From: Pseudomonas sp. UBA4617
GTDB taxonomy: Bacteria; Pseudomonadota; Gammaproteobacteria; Pseudomonadales; Pseudomonadaceae
Direction: 5' to 3'
Length of the DNA stretch: 64,000 bases
NCBI RefSeq assembly: GCF_002386445.1
Contig: NZ_DGIR01000016.1
Location: forward strand, 45,549-109,548
This document shows, piece after piece, positions 1 through 8,881 of the stretch (position 1 is its first letter; the number at the start of each line of letters is the position of its first letter). The notes beneath the pieces were generated by a model that ran no database searches, had not been told where the DNA came from, and saw only the letters and a program-made list of their open reading frames with translations. The translations under genes and the position numbers were made by a program.

Positions 1-47
1 TCGCCGGCAAGCCGGCTCCTGCCGTGCAGGAGCTGGCTTGCCGGCGA
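1..47. repeat. REP-like inverted repeat
   Basis: An imperfect palindrome: TCGCCGGCAAGCCGGCTCCTG on the left pairs with CAGGAGCTGGCTTGCCGGCGA on the right around a 4-base loop. Such GCCGGC/GGCTTGCC hairpins are the common extragenic palindromes of P. putida. It follows the isomerase gene (minus strand) and may also help end that transcript. The window edge may cut it. Confidence 0.7.
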
Positions 48-74
48 ACAGCGGCAGTAGCCGCACTGCTTCGG

Positions 75-890
75 TCAGACCTTGGCCAGCACCGCCATGG
101 CTTTCTCCAGTGCCATGCGCGCACGCTGTTCACCACTGATGCCCTGCGCCAGCAGTTGCCGCGTGGGGATTTCCAGGCTCAGCGGTACGTTTGGCGGCAA
201 GGTGCGCAGCAGGCCGACCAGGTCGGCATCGCCCTCGCCGGGAAAACGCCGTTCATTGCGTGCCTGGCGCAGGATTTCGTCCATGTCAGCCGGCACCGGG
301 CCGGCGACGTCGCACAATTGTGCGTAGCGCATGCGCTGCGGCGCCAGCTGCGCGAGGTCGTGCAACGCGCAGCTGGAGCGGTTGAAGTGGAACGCATCCA
401 CCAGCACGCAGCCGTTGCCGCGGTCGGCATTGGCTACCACCCGCACGGCCTGGCGCAGGTCTCGTACATCGGTCCAGGGCATGAATTCCAGGTGCGGATG
501 AATACCGTAGCCCGCCGCCAGATCGCACAGCGCGGCAAAACGCTCGGTCAAGCGCGACTCGTCCGCATCGTTGCCAGCCACCAGAAGCTCTGTGCCACCC
601 AGTTCGGCGCCCACGGCCAGAATCGGCTCGAAACTGGCCACACAGGTGTCCGCCTTCAGGCGCAGGATTTCCAGGTCCAGTACCTTGATACCCGTGTCGC
701 GCAACCGCGCCTGGGTCTTGCGGCGCAGGTCGCCATCGGCCACCAGCGGAAAATGCTGCTCCTGCTCGGTGGCAGGCACCAGGCGCAGGCCAACGTGGCT
801 GTAGCCGGCGCGGGCTGCGGCTTCAACCATGTCAGGTGGGGATAGTTCGAGCACGGTCAGCGCCGCCAGGGAAAACACTCGATCAGTCAT
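75..890 (-). CDS. Sugar phosphate isomerase/epimerase family protein (TIM barrel)
   Basis: A 271-residue soluble protein with the layout of the xylose-isomerase-like TIM barrel family (AP endonuclease 2 superfamily). The N-terminal strand segment FSLAALTVLELSP is followed by alternating strand/helix blocks. Acidic and histidine residues that could bind a divalent metal are visible, such as the LEFMPW segment near residue 135, VLVDAFHFNR near 165 and SLEIP near 240. Members isomerise or epimerise sugars, inositols or hydroxypyruvate; the substrate here cannot be read. It lies 29 bases after a Gfo/Idh/MocA dehydrogenase on the same strand, a pairing typical of cyclitol or sugar catabolism, so the two probably act in one pathway. 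The upstream IclR gene and its putative operators suggest control by that regulator. Confidence 0.75.
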   Translation of the reverse strand: MTDRVFSLAALTVLELSPPDMVEAAARAGYSHVGLRLVPATEQEQHFPLVADGDLRRKTQARLRDTGIKVLDLEILRLKADTCVASFEPILAVGAELGGTELLVAGNDADESRLTERFAALCDLAAGYGIHPHLEFMPWTDVRDLRQAVRVVANADRGNGCVLVDAFHFNRSSCALHDLAQLAPQRMRYAQLCDVAGPVPADMDEILRQARNERRFPGEGDADLVGLLRTLPPNVPLSLEIPTRQLLAQGISGEQRARMALEKAMAVLAKV

Positions 891-919
891 CAGTTGTCAC
901 CAGTCAATGAAGGGCGCAT

Positions 920-1972
920 TCAGGCAACCTGTTCGGGCGCACAGGCCCGGCCGCTGTCCGCTGCCTTGCGGATCGCTTCGATCAAGGCCAGGGTGCGGCC
1001 ACCGTCGGCCGCGTCGATCAGCGGCGCCTGCTCGCCCCGGGCAACCCGCACGAAGTGCTGCAGCTGCAAGGTCAATGCTTCGCCGGGGGGAATGTTTTCT
1101 TCGCTCTGCAGCAACGGCGTATGCCACCCTGCACCCGCCTCGGCGTAATGCCAGCGCTTGAGCTGGGGAATGCTCAGCGCGCCCAGGGTGCCGGCGAGCA
1201 AGTAGCACGGCTGGCCATCCTGGCGTGGGTAGACCGGGCTTTCGCCAGAGTCCAGCTCCCAGCTCCAGGGCGCGGCCACCGCGTCGGAGCCTGTCAGGCT
1301 GCCCAACGCACCATTGGCGAACTGCAGCAACACCGCTGCGCTGTCTTCGTTGGCATATCCGCGTACATCGTTGCGAGTGAAGGCCTGTACCTGCGCCACC
1401 TCGCCGCACAGGTGGCGCAGCAGGTCGAGGTCATGGATCAGATTGGTCAGCAGGAAACCGGCACCCGGCTCGCGGCGCCATGGGGTTTCGAAGTAGCTGT
1501 CGGGCTTTTGCAATTGCCACAGCGCGGTCACGTTGATCAAGCGGCCCAGCTTGCCATCGGTAATCACCTGGCGGGCCTGGCTGATCAACGGGTTATGCCG
1601 ACGGTGATGGCCGACCAGTACCGGTACATTGCGCCGACGCGAGGCCTCGACCAGCGCGCGCACTTCATCCAGGTGCACGCCCACCGGCTTTTCCACCAGC
1701 ACGGGTACGCCAGCCTCGATGCAGTCCAGCGCAGTGGCGACGTGCAGGTTGTTGGGGTTGGCGACGATCACGGCCTCGGGGCGCGCGCTTTCCAGCATGT
1801 GCCGATGGTCGAAGAAGCACGGCACGCCGCATTCGGCGGCAAAGGCCTCGGCCTGCGGGCCCGGGTCGGCCACGGCACACAAACGGGCTTGCGGCACATT
1901 GAGCAGATGCCGGTAATGCTGGCGGCCCATTATGCCAGCGCCGATCAAGGCGATACGAAGGGGTGCGTTCAA
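920..1972 (-). CDS. Gfo/Idh/MocA family NAD(P)-dependent oxidoreductase
   Basis: About 350 residues with an N-terminal Rossmann fold (RIALIGAGIMGRQHY) and the family motif VLVEKPVGVHLDEV near residue 95, whose EKP lysine is the usual catalytic lysine. A C-terminal alpha/beta substrate domain contains the NLIHDLDLLRHL helix. Members oxidise sugars or cyclitols such as myo-inositol. The open frame extends to an ATG at 2026, but a TTG at 1972 directly precedes the conserved fold and has AGAGGA seven bases upstream, so I take TTG as the start. It is first in a two-gene unit with the TIM-barrel isomerase. Two GGAAC/AGAAC-NNN-GTTCC/GTTCT palindromes sit 40-85 bases upstream, pointing to IclR control. 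The substrate is unknown. Confidence 0.82.
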   Translation of the reverse strand: MNAPLRIALIGAGIMGRQHYRHLLNVPQARLCAVADPGPQAEAFAAECGVPCFFDHRHMLESARPEAVIVANPNNLHVATALDCIEAGVPVLVEKPVGVHLDEVRALVEASRRRNVPVLVGHHRRHNPLISQARQVITDGKLGRLINVTALWQLQKPDSYFETPWRREPGAGFLLTNLIHDLDLLRHLCGEVAQVQAFTRNDVRGYANEDSAAVLLQFANGALGSLTGSDAVAAPWSWELDSGESPVYPRQDGQPCYLLAGTLGALSIPQLKRWHYAEAGAGWHTPLLQSEENIPPGEALTLQLQHFVRVARGEQAPLIDAADGGRTLALIEAIRKAADSGRACAPEQVA

Positions 1973-2010
1973 CAGCCTGTCCTCTTGTGATTGTTGTATT
2001 GGAAATTCCG

Positions 2011-2056
2011 GAACAACGTTCCACAATCTGCCTTGAACAATCTAGAACCAGGTTCT
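2011..2056. promoter_or_regulatory. Paired IclR-type operators upstream of the oxidoreductase
   Basis: Two inverted repeats of the same 5-3-5 design: GGAACAACGTTCC at 2011-2023 and AGAACCAGGTTCT at 2044-2056, 33 bases centre to centre. A third copy, GGAACCTTGTTCC, lies at 3050-3062. They sit between the oxidoreductase start and the end of the IclR gene. Assigning them to the neighbouring IclR protein is inference from location and shared design. Confidence 0.5.
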
Positions 2057-2114
2057 GCTTTTCAAAAGCACAGGTAGCACAGACTGTGCGGTTATCGACC
2101 AGAAACGCGCGCAC

Positions 2115-2891
2115 TCAGGCAAATAGCTCGCTCGCCCGGCTGGCCAGCGACAGTTCTTCCGTTGCTGCCAGCAGCAACGGCGCCAGCTCTGCCAGGCGGC
2201 TCTCTGCCAGGCGTGCACTGGGCCCGGCGATGCTCAGCACGCCAATCACATGGTCACTTTGCGGGCGCCGGACGACCGCTGCCAGGGCCGAGGTGCCAAT
2301 CGCCGAGGTTTCCTCGACCCAAGCGTAACCGCGCTCACGCGCCCGGCGCAGATAGGCCAACAGCTCATCGGTGGAGCGTGGCGCCTTCGGGCCGAACTGG
2401 GCCGGGTCGGCAATCCCCTGACGCAACACCATCTGCAGCGCCTGTTCATCATCCAGGCTGGCCAGCCAGGCATGCCCGGACGCCGTGTAGAACAGCGGCG
2501 CATCGCGGCCCATGTCAGGGTCGTAGCGCAGCCCTGAGCGGGCGCCCTGGGATTTGGCGATCCAGGTCTGGCGAGCACCGTCAATCACGCCCAGACGCAC
2601 CAGTTCACCGCTGTCCTGGGCCAGGCGGTCTAGTATCGGCTGGATGATGTCGGCGCCGCTGCTGGCCAGGTAACGAAAGCCCAGTGCCACCAGCTTGGCG
2701 GAGAGCTTGTAGCGGCTGTTGTCACGGTTCTGCCGCACATAGCCCAGCCTTGCCAGCTCGGTGAGCATGCGGTGGGTAGCACTTTTGGGGATGTCCATGC
2801 GCTCGGCCAGGGTTTGCAAAGGCAGCCCCTGCGGTTCACCGGCCAGGTGTTCTACAAGACTGAAGGCGCGTTCGATCTGACTACCAGCCAT
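2115..2891 (-). CDS. IclR family transcriptional regulator
   Basis: A 258-residue protein with an N-terminal winged helix (about 5-70; QTLAERMDIPKSATHRMLTE is the recognition region) and a C-terminal IclR effector domain (about 80-250). The latter includes GRDAPLFYTASGHAWLAS and, near residue 190, the variant GYAWVEETSAIGTSALAA, which matches the usual position of the effector loop. Such regulators bind palindromic operators and respond to small aromatic or sugar-derived ligands. The gene lies between the Gfo/Idh/MocA-isomerase pair and the divergent flavin dehydrogenase. Copies of one palindrome occur at both promoters, so it probably controls both. The ligand is not known. Confidence 0.9.
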   Translation of the reverse strand: MAGSQIERAFSLVEHLAGEPQGLPLQTLAERMDIPKSATHRMLTELARLGYVRQNRDNSRYKLSAKLVALGFRYLASSGADIIQPILDRLAQDSGELVRLGVIDGARQTWIAKSQGARSGLRYDPDMGRDAPLFYTASGHAWLASLDDEQALQMVLRQGIADPAQFGPKAPRSTDELLAYLRRARERGYAWVEETSAIGTSALAAVVRRPQSDHVIGVLSIAGPSARLAESRLAELAPLLLAATEELSLASRASELFA

Positions 2892-3049
2892 GACTCAGGT
2901 CCCCGAAAATTTTGCGGATTCTAGAAGATGATTCCACAGGCCCGATACCGGGCGCAGCAAGGTCAGCAGAAATTGTCCGGTGATCGCCCATAACTTGCCT
3001 GTCCGGGCTATCTCACCCTTGCAGGCTGATGTCCTGCCGCGAAGAATGT

Positions 3050-3062
3050 GGAACCTTGTTCC
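3050..3062. promoter_or_regulatory. IclR-type operator upstream of the flavin dehydrogenase
   Basis: GGAACCTTGTTCC, flanked by T and A, is a perfect 5-3-5 inverted repeat. It ends 23 bases before the ATG at 3086 and therefore probably overlaps the transcription start. It matches the pair at 2011-2056. Binding by the divergent IclR protein is inferred. Confidence 0.5.
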
Positions 3063-3085
3063 AATAACAATAGAGGACGCTTGTA

Positions 3086-4804
3086 ATGCCTTCCGCCCCG
3101 ATAGCAACCGAATGCGATGTACTGGTCATAGGGTCTGGCGCCGCCGGTCTGGCTGCCGCGGTGACGGCCGCCTGGCATGGGCAGAAGGTGATCGTGGTGG
3201 AGAAGGAAGCGGTGTTCGGCGGTGCCACTGCCTGGCCCGGCGGCTGGGCCTGGGTGCCGCGCAACCCGCTGGCACGCCGGGCCGGCATCGAGGAAAGCAT
3301 CGAGCAACCGCGCACTTACCTGCGTAACGAGCTGGGGGCGTATTACAACCAAGAGCGGGTAGACGCCTTCCTCGAGGCGTGCCCGCACATGGTGGCGTTC
3401 TTTGAACAGCACACGGCGTTGCAGTTTGCCGACGGCAACGGCATACCGGACATGCACGGCGACACGCCGGGTGCGGCCGAGGGTGGGCACCAGGTGATTG
3501 CCGCGCCCTATGACGCTCGCGAAGTGGGCGCACTGCTGCCACGCTTGCGCCAGACCCTGCGCGAAACCTCGTTCATGGGCATGCCGATCATGGCCGGTGC
3601 CGACCTTGCCGCGTTCCTCAACCTGACCCGTTCGTCCAAGGCCTTGCTGCACGTCTGCAAGCGTTTTGGTCGCCACCTGTACCACCTGGCCCGGTATGGC
3701 CGGGCGATGTACCTGGTCAACGGCGTGGCATTGGTGGCGCGCCTGGCCAAGTCGGCACAGGACCTGGGCGTGCAGCTACAAGCGTCGGCACCGGCCACGC
3801 GCCTGTTGGTCGAGAACGCTCGGGTGTGTGGGGCAGTGATAGCCACAGCGCAGGGCGAACAACCGGTGCGTGCCAAAGCCGTGGTGCTGGCGGCAGGCGG
3901 CTTCCCCAACGACCCTGCGCGGCGCCAGCAACTGTTTCCCCGCGATGCCAGCGGCCACGACAACCTGGCCTTGCCGCCCAAGGGCTGCTCGGGCGACGGC
4001 CTGCGTCTGGGCGAGTCGGTTGGCGGCGTGGTGGCCACCGACCTGAAGTCGCCGGTGGCCTGGGCGCCAGTGTCGCGAGTGCCGTACCGCGACGGTAGTG
4101 TCGGCCACTTCCCGCACATCATCGAGCGCGGCAAGCCAGGCATCATCGGCGTGTTGGCCAATGGCAGGCGTTTCGTCAACGAAGCGCATGGTTATTACGA
4201 CTACGTGGCGGCCATGATTGCGGCCGTACCGGCGCATGAGGAAGTGTGCTCGTGGCTGGTCTGCGACCACCGCTTCCTGCGCCGCTACGGCCTGGGCTAC
4301 GCCCGACCGGCCCCGCTGCCGGTATGGCCGCACCTGCGCAGCAGCTACCTCAGGCGCGGCGCCACGCTCGAAGCGTTGGCCGAGGCTTGCGGCATCGACC
4401 CGGTCGGGCTGCAGGCCACGGTCAGCGAATTCAACCACCACGCCCGTAACGGCCAGGACCCCGCCTTCGGCCGTGGCTCCACACCCTTCAACCGCAAGCA
4501 GGGCGACCCGCAGCATGAAGGGCCCAACCCCTGCGTGGCACCGATCGAACACGGGCCGTTCTATGCGGTAAAGGTCCAACCCGGCTGCTTTGGAACCTTT
4601 GCCGGGCTGCGCACCGACGCCAGTGCCCGCGTGCTGGATGAGGCCGGGCAGCCCATCGTCGGCCTGTACGCGGCGGGTACCGACATGGCCAGTGTATTTG
4701 GCGGCTGGTACCCGTCGGGTGGCATCAACCTGGGCCCGGCGCTGACCTTTGGCTATGTGGCCGGGCGGCATATTGCCGGGGCGCGGGAATATGAATGCAA
4801 CTGA
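3086..4804 (+). CDS. FAD-dependent dehydrogenase (3-ketosteroid-dehydrogenase / fumarate-reductase flavoprotein family)
   Basis: A 572-residue flavoprotein. The dinucleotide-binding motif VLVIGSGAAGLAAAVTAA begins near residue 12, and GGATAWPGGWAWVP follows near 47. The C-terminal FAD/substrate signature GLYAAGTDMASVFGG and then YPSGGINLGPALTFG, near residues 530-560, is the hallmark of the KstD/flavocytochrome c superfamily. Members desaturate or reduce steroid-like or dicarboxylate substrates. There is no signal peptide, so it is probably cytoplasmic. The ATG has AGAGGA upstream. The putative IclR operator just before it and the neighbouring oxidoreductase-isomerase unit suggest a shared pathway. 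dsdA follows after 73 bases on the same strand. The true substrate cannot be told from sequence. Confidence 0.82.
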   Translation: MPSAPIATECDVLVIGSGAAGLAAAVTAAWHGQKVIVVEKEAVFGGATAWPGGWAWVPRNPLARRAGIEESIEQPRTYLRNELGAYYNQERVDAFLEACPHMVAFFEQHTALQFADGNGIPDMHGDTPGAAEGGHQVIAAPYDAREVGALLPRLRQTLRETSFMGMPIMAGADLAAFLNLTRSSKALLHVCKRFGRHLYHLARYGRAMYLVNGVALVARLAKSAQDLGVQLQASAPATRLLVENARVCGAVIATAQGEQPVRAKAVVLAAGGFPNDPARRQQLFPRDASGHDNLALPPKGCSGDGLRLGESVGGVVATDLKSPVAWAPVSRVPYRDGSVGHFPHIIERGKPGIIGVLANGRRFVNEAHGYYDYVAAMIAAVPAHEEVCSWLVCDHRFLRRYGLGYARPAPLPVWPHLRSSYLRRGATLEALAEACGIDPVGLQATVSEFNHHARNGQDPAFGRGSTPFNRKQGDPQHEGPNPCVAPIEHGPFYAVKVQPGCFGTFAGLRTDASARVLDEAGQPIVGLYAAGTDMASVFGGWYPSGGINLGPALTFGYVAGRHIAGAREYECN

Positions 4805-4877
4805 CCGGCCTTGCCGACAAGGAGCAAATCTGGTTACTTCGCCCAGTCAGCCCCGGCCCCATCCCAGGAACGCCACG

Positions 4878-6221
4878 ATGATTCACGGCAAGACGCTGCA
4901 AGCATGGTGCAACTCCCACCCCCTGATCGAGGAGCTGGTGGGGCTGCGCGAAACCCGCTGGTTCAACCCGCACATCGCTCCGGCCGCCCAGGCCCTGGCC
5001 GATGTTGGCCTGGGCGCCGCCGATGTCAGTGCGGCCAGTGCCCGGTTAACGCGCTTTGCCCCGTACCTGGCCAGCGTATTTGCTGATACAGCCGCCAGCG
5101 GCGGCATCATCGAATCGCCATTGCGCCCGCTGCCCGCGCTGCACGCCACCTTGCTGCAGGAGGCCGGCCTGCGCGCCAGCGGTTCGCTGTGGCTCAAGGC
5201 CGACAGCGAACTGCCGATCTCCGGCTCGATCAAGGCCCGCGGCGGTATTCACGAAGTGCTCAAGCATGCCGAAGACCTGGCCCTGGCCGCCGGCCTGATC
5301 AGCCTCGACAGCGACTACCGGGCGCTGGACAGCGACCAGGCGCGGGCGTTTTTCAGCCGCTACAAGATTGCCGTCGGTTCGACCGGTAACCTCGGCCTGT
5401 CGATCGGCATCATCAGCGCCAGGCTGGGTTTCCAGGCCACCGTGCACATGTCGGCCGATGCTCGCCAGTGGAAGAAGGACAAACTGCGCGGCCATGGCGT
5501 GAATGTGGTCGAGTATGCCAGCGACTACAGCGTCGCGGTGGCGCAAGGCCGCCAGCAGGCGGCGGCGGACCCGACCTGCTATTTCGTCGATGACGAGAAC
5601 TCGCCGCACCTGTTCCTTGGCTACGCCGTTGCCGCCGAGCGGCTTGCCCGGCAGTTCGACGCGGCCGGTATCCAGGTGGATGCCGAGCATCCGTTGTTCG
5701 TCTACCTGCCCTGCGGTGTCGGCGGGGGCCCCGGTGGCGTGGCGTTCGGCCTGAAGCTGCTGTGGGGCGACCATGTGCACTGCCTGTTCGCCGAACCCAC
5801 CCACTCGCCATGCATGTTCCTGGGGGTGTACAGCGGGCTGCATGACGCCACCAGCGTGCAGGATTTCGGCATCGACAACCTGACCGCCGCAGACGGCCTG
5901 GCGGTGGGCCGCCCTTCAGGCTTCGTCGGCAAGGCCATGCAGCGCTTGCTCGATGGGTATTACACCGTCAGCGACGAAACGTTGTACCGGCTGTTGGTAC
6001 TGGCCCATGACCTGGAACATGTACGGCTGGAACCTTCGGCGCTGGCGGGTATGCCGGGCATGGTCAAGGTGCTTGAAGCGCCCGAATACCTGGCCCGCAT
6101 GGGCTTGTCGAGCGAGCGTATGGCCAGGGCCACGCACCTGGTGTGGGGGACCGGCGGCAGCATGGTACCGGAGACGGAATTTGCTGCTTATCTGAGCAAA
6201 GGCCGCTACCCAGGCACCTAG
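4878..6221 (+). CDS. dsdA: D-serine ammonia-lyase (D-serine dehydratase)
   Basis: 447 residues, matching the DsdA length of about 440. This PLP enzyme converts D-serine to pyruvate and ammonia. The Schiff-base lysine lies in SGSIKARGG (Lys at about residue 119), and the phosphate-binding glycine loop is CGVGGGPGG near 280. SELPISGSIKARGGIHEVL and GSTGNLGLSIG are characteristic blocks. The open frame starts at 4749, but the ATG at 4878 has AGGA upstream and matches the usual family start. No dsdC regulator or dsdX permease is adjacent. The convergent gene is a periplasmic racemase able in related species to make D-amino acids, so the pair could link racemisation with D-serine breakdown, though they need not be co-regulated. 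Confidence 0.93.
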   Translation: MIHGKTLQAWCNSHPLIEELVGLRETRWFNPHIAPAAQALADVGLGAADVSAASARLTRFAPYLASVFADTAASGGIIESPLRPLPALHATLLQEAGLRASGSLWLKADSELPISGSIKARGGIHEVLKHAEDLALAAGLISLDSDYRALDSDQARAFFSRYKIAVGSTGNLGLSIGIISARLGFQATVHMSADARQWKKDKLRGHGVNVVEYASDYSVAVAQGRQQAAADPTCYFVDDENSPHLFLGYAVAAERLARQFDAAGIQVDAEHPLFVYLPCGVGGGPGGVAFGLKLLWGDHVHCLFAEPTHSPCMFLGVYSGLHDATSVQDFGIDNLTAADGLAVGRPSGFVGKAMQRLLDGYYTVSDETLYRLLVLAHDLEHVRLEPSALAGMPGMVKVLEAPEYLARMGLSSERMARATHLVWGTGGSMVPETEFAAYLSKGRYPGT

Positions 6222-6269
6222 CGCCCGGGCCCTGGGCCGGCAGCGCCAGGGCTTGCTGGAACGGCTATG

Positions 6270-7499
6270 TCAGTCGACGAGAATCTTGGGATTGGAACTG
6301 CCCCATACGGTGTACAGGTCGGCCAGCAGCGCGCCGTTGATTTCTTCGATCTCGGCCTGGGTGATCTCGCCCTGGGCCTGCTTGCCGAACAACACCACTT
6401 CGTTGCCATCCTTCACATCAGGGAAGTCGGTGACATCGACCATCAAGGTGTTCATCGACACCTTGCCCACCACCGGCACGCGGTGGCCGTTGATCAACAC
6501 ATGGCCTTTGTTGGTGAACACGCGGCGATAGCCATCGGAGTAGCCGACGGTAATGTTGGCCAGGCGCGAATCACGGCTCAGGGTGAAGGTGCGGTCGTAG
6601 CCGACAGTGTTACCGGCCGGGTAGCTGTGCACCGCCGCCACATGCGACTTGAACTGCATGACCCGCTGGTACTCGGTGTGCGTCGGCACGGTATCGCCGA
6701 ACAGCGCGCCACCGGTGCGCACCATGTCCAGGCGCGCTTCCGGCACTTCCAGCGTGGCGAAGGAGTTGGCCGCGTGCAGGGTGAGCTTGCTGCGATCCAG
6801 CTTGGCATGCTTGATCAGCCAGTCGCTCTGCTCGTTGAAGGCGGCCAGGCCTTTGCGCACATCGTCCTTGTCCTCCACGGCGAAGTGAGTCATCAGCGCG
6901 ACCAGCTTGAGGTGCTTCTGGTCGGTGATCTGCAGTGCTTCGCCACGCCCGGACCAGGTGGCCATTTCTACCCCGTTGCGGCTCATGCCGCCGGAATTGA
7001 GCGCCAGGTGGATGCGCAAGGTCTTGCCGTGACGCTCGGCCAGGGCATCGAGCTGGCGGGCGAATTCGGCGCTGCCGACCAGTTCTTCCATGTCGTACTG
7101 CAGGGCATCTTCCACTTCACCGAGGCTGGCCAGGCGCACCCGCACCAGCTGCCCGGTGAAGCCACTGGCACGGACCACACGGGCTTCCTCGTTGCTGGCC
7201 ACCGCCACGCAGGGCACGCCCTGGGCAATGATCGAGGGCATCACCAGGCCGATGCCGTGACCATAGGCGTCGGCCTTGAGCACGGCGCACAACTTGGACT
7301 TGCCACCCAGCTCGGCCTGCAAGGTCCGAATGTTGTGCTGCAGCGCGCTGGCGCTGATTTCGACCCAGGCGTTGCTGTTCTGCACAGCCAGGGCGGTGGT
7401 GCCGTTGTCCATCGACAGCGGCGGTGCGGCGTACAGCGGGGCTTGGCCAGTGATCAGCAGAGCGAGGGAGGCAGCCAGGAGGGTACGGCGAAATGGCAT
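6270..7499 (-). CDS. alr: Periplasmic broad-specificity amino acid racemase (alanine racemase fold)
   Basis: 409 residues, the length of the broad-specificity racemase of P. putida. A Sec signal peptide (MPFRRTLLAASLALLITG, cut near APLYA-A) sends it to the periplasm, unlike housekeeping alanine racemases. The PLP lysine lies in LCAVLKADAYGHGIGL near residue 75. The C-terminal beta-barrel carries AGNTVGYDRTFTLSR and NITVGYSDGYRR; the tyrosine and arginine expected in the active site are present. The ATG at 7499 is chosen over the 30-codon longer frame because it opens a good signal peptide. Known relatives racemise Lys, Arg, Met, Ser and others, providing D-amino acids for cell-wall editing or signalling. 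It converges with dsdA. Confidence 0.93.
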   Translation of the reverse strand: MPFRRTLLAASLALLITGQAPLYAAPPLSMDNGTTALAVQNSNAWVEISASALQHNIRTLQAELGGKSKLCAVLKADAYGHGIGLVMPSIIAQGVPCVAVASNEEARVVRASGFTGQLVRVRLASLGEVEDALQYDMEELVGSAEFARQLDALAERHGKTLRIHLALNSGGMSRNGVEMATWSGRGEALQITDQKHLKLVALMTHFAVEDKDDVRKGLAAFNEQSDWLIKHAKLDRSKLTLHAANSFATLEVPEARLDMVRTGGALFGDTVPTHTEYQRVMQFKSHVAAVHSYPAGNTVGYDRTFTLSRDSRLANITVGYSDGYRRVFTNKGHVLINGHRVPVVGKVSMNTLMVDVTDFPDVKDGNEVVLFGKQAQGEITQAEIEEINGALLADLYTVWGSSNPKILVD

Positions 7500-7635
7500 G
7501 GTGATTTCTCTATTCTTTTTTTTGGTGATGTATGCGGCCGGAAAGACCAAAGGTATTGGTGCTCGGCACGCCGTCAGCGAGGGTGCCATAGCCAGTGGGG
7601 ATATGACCAGCTGTGTCGCGCCCAGCCAGCACCGG

Positions 7636-7829
7636 CTAGGCTCTATACGAAAAAAAATGTCGCAAACACAGCATGGAACAAGCCAGTGAGACCATGGGGG
7701 CGTAGCTTTTCGCGAGCTTGTTGAAGCGTGTCACGATGCGGCGCTTCTCTTTCAGCCAGCCAAACCGCCATGGTCTCACTGACTTGTTCCATGCGGTGTT
7801 TGCCACATCGCTTTTGGTACAGAACCTAG
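7636..7829. mobile_element. Mirror-image remnant of two IS5-family transposase 3' ends
   Basis: Two inverted copies of the same transposase C-terminus face outward. On the minus strand (7770 down to 7636) the frame reads FGWLKEKRRIVTRF then NKLAKSYAPMVSLACSM and ends LRHFFSYRA-stop, a typical IS5-family end. On the plus strand (7770 to 7829) it reads MVSLTCSMRCLPHRFWYRT-stop. The nucleotides also pair: CATGGAACAAGCCAGTGAGA near 7672 against TCTCACTGACTTGTTCCATG near 7774. Each copy lacks its 5' part, so two oppositely oriented insertions seem to have lost everything between them. The plus-strand stop overlaps the stop of the convergent AttH-like gene. Bases 7500-7635 hold no gene I can see. 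Confidence 0.7.
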
Positions 7830-8881
7830 TACCCGGTCATTTCCAGATAGCCGCGCCCACCCGCACTCCCGGTCAACCGCACCGGCCCTTCCCAGTACGG
7901 GAAGCGGGTGTCCATCCACGCCTGCGGCTCCAGCGCCTCGGCCTGCACATCCAGGCCCTGCCCCGGTACCCGCACCCGCCAGCGCGTCGGCACCCGCTTG
8001 CCATTTTTCTGCCGCGTCCAGGCCTGCGCCTGCAACTCGACCTGCGCCCCCGCCAGCACCACCACTTCACCCTGCGCGCCAACCCAGGTCCCGGCGCGAT
8101 ACGCCTCGCCCTGGGCCTGGCGCACCTGGAACAGCATCAGCTTGGCGCCATTGTCCAGGTGCAGCGAAAACCAGTCCCAGCCGGTCTGCCCGGCGGCCAG
8201 GGGCTGACTGCTCCACTCCCGGTCCAGCCAGGCCTGGCCGGTGACCGCAATACACTGGCCGCCACGCTGCACATACCCGCGCACACGGTAAAACGGCTGG
8301 CTGTAGTAATACGAAGCCTGCCCCTTGCCGGATTTCTCGCTGTAGCCCTGCTCGCCATGCAACACCAGGGGCCCATCGCTGTGCAGTTGCAATTCGTAGC
8401 GAAAGCCCTCAGTGGTGGCCCGCATCTGCAGGTGTTCCATGCCGTTGCTGCCCTGCAGCGACCAGTCATTGATCCACGCCCGGAACGGCTGCGCCTGCAC
8501 ACCGGCCTGGCCTATCCCCCCGCGTGCCAGGGTTTCACCCGACTGGTGGCCGCCCGGGCCGGTCAACGCCGCATGCCCCAGCCACAGGTTCGGGCCGTTC
8601 CAGCCGGGCGTTTCCGGGCCTGGGCGCAAGGCCGAGCGGAACAGCGTCCACTGCACGCCCCAGTCACGCTGACGGGCATCCTGCAGGTTGGCGGTGACGT
8701 ACCACCATTCGATGCGAAAGCCATCGTGCGCGCCGTGGTCGCGTGGAAATGCCAGCCGATGCCCGCGGGTCACCTGGCTGAATGCGCCAGCCTGCTGGCC
8801 GAGCCCGGCATAGCTTTGTTCCGCCGGCTTGTCGCAGCCGCACAGCAAGCCAAACAGCAACAGCCACACGCTACGCTTCAT
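7826..8881 (-). CDS. AttH/CrtC-like lipocalin-fold lipoprotein
   Basis: 351 residues with a lipoprotein signal (MKRSVWLLLFGLLCGC, lipobox LLCGC, acylated Cys near 16). The mature part matches the AttH / carotenoid 1,2-hydratase (CrtC) family, with RIEWWYVTANL near residue 57 and LDREWSSQPLAAGQTGWDWF near 230 as the hallmark WWY and WxWF blocks. The family has a two-domain lipocalin-like fold; outside carotenoid makers its role is unclear. The start overlaps the upstream permease by 11 bases, so it is the third gene of an ATPase-permease-lipoprotein unit like the attFGH genes of Agrobacterium. Likely membrane-anchored partner of the transporter. Its stop codon overlaps the IS remnant, although the last residues look native. 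Confidence 0.8.
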   Translation of the reverse strand: MKRSVWLLLFGLLCGCDKPAEQSYAGLGQQAGAFSQVTRGHRLAFPRDHGAHDGFRIEWWYVTANLQDARQRDWGVQWTLFRSALRPGPETPGWNGPNLWLGHAALTGPGGHQSGETLARGGIGQAGVQAQPFRAWINDWSLQGSNGMEHLQMRATTEGFRYELQLHSDGPLVLHGEQGYSEKSGKGQASYYYSQPFYRVRGYVQRGGQCIAVTGQAWLDREWSSQPLAAGQTGWDWFSLHLDNGAKLMLFQVRQAQGEAYRAGTWVGAQGEVVVLAGAQVELQAQAWTRQKNGKRVPTRWRVRVPGQGLDVQAEALEPQAWMDTRFPYWEGPVRLTGSAGGRGYLEMTGY

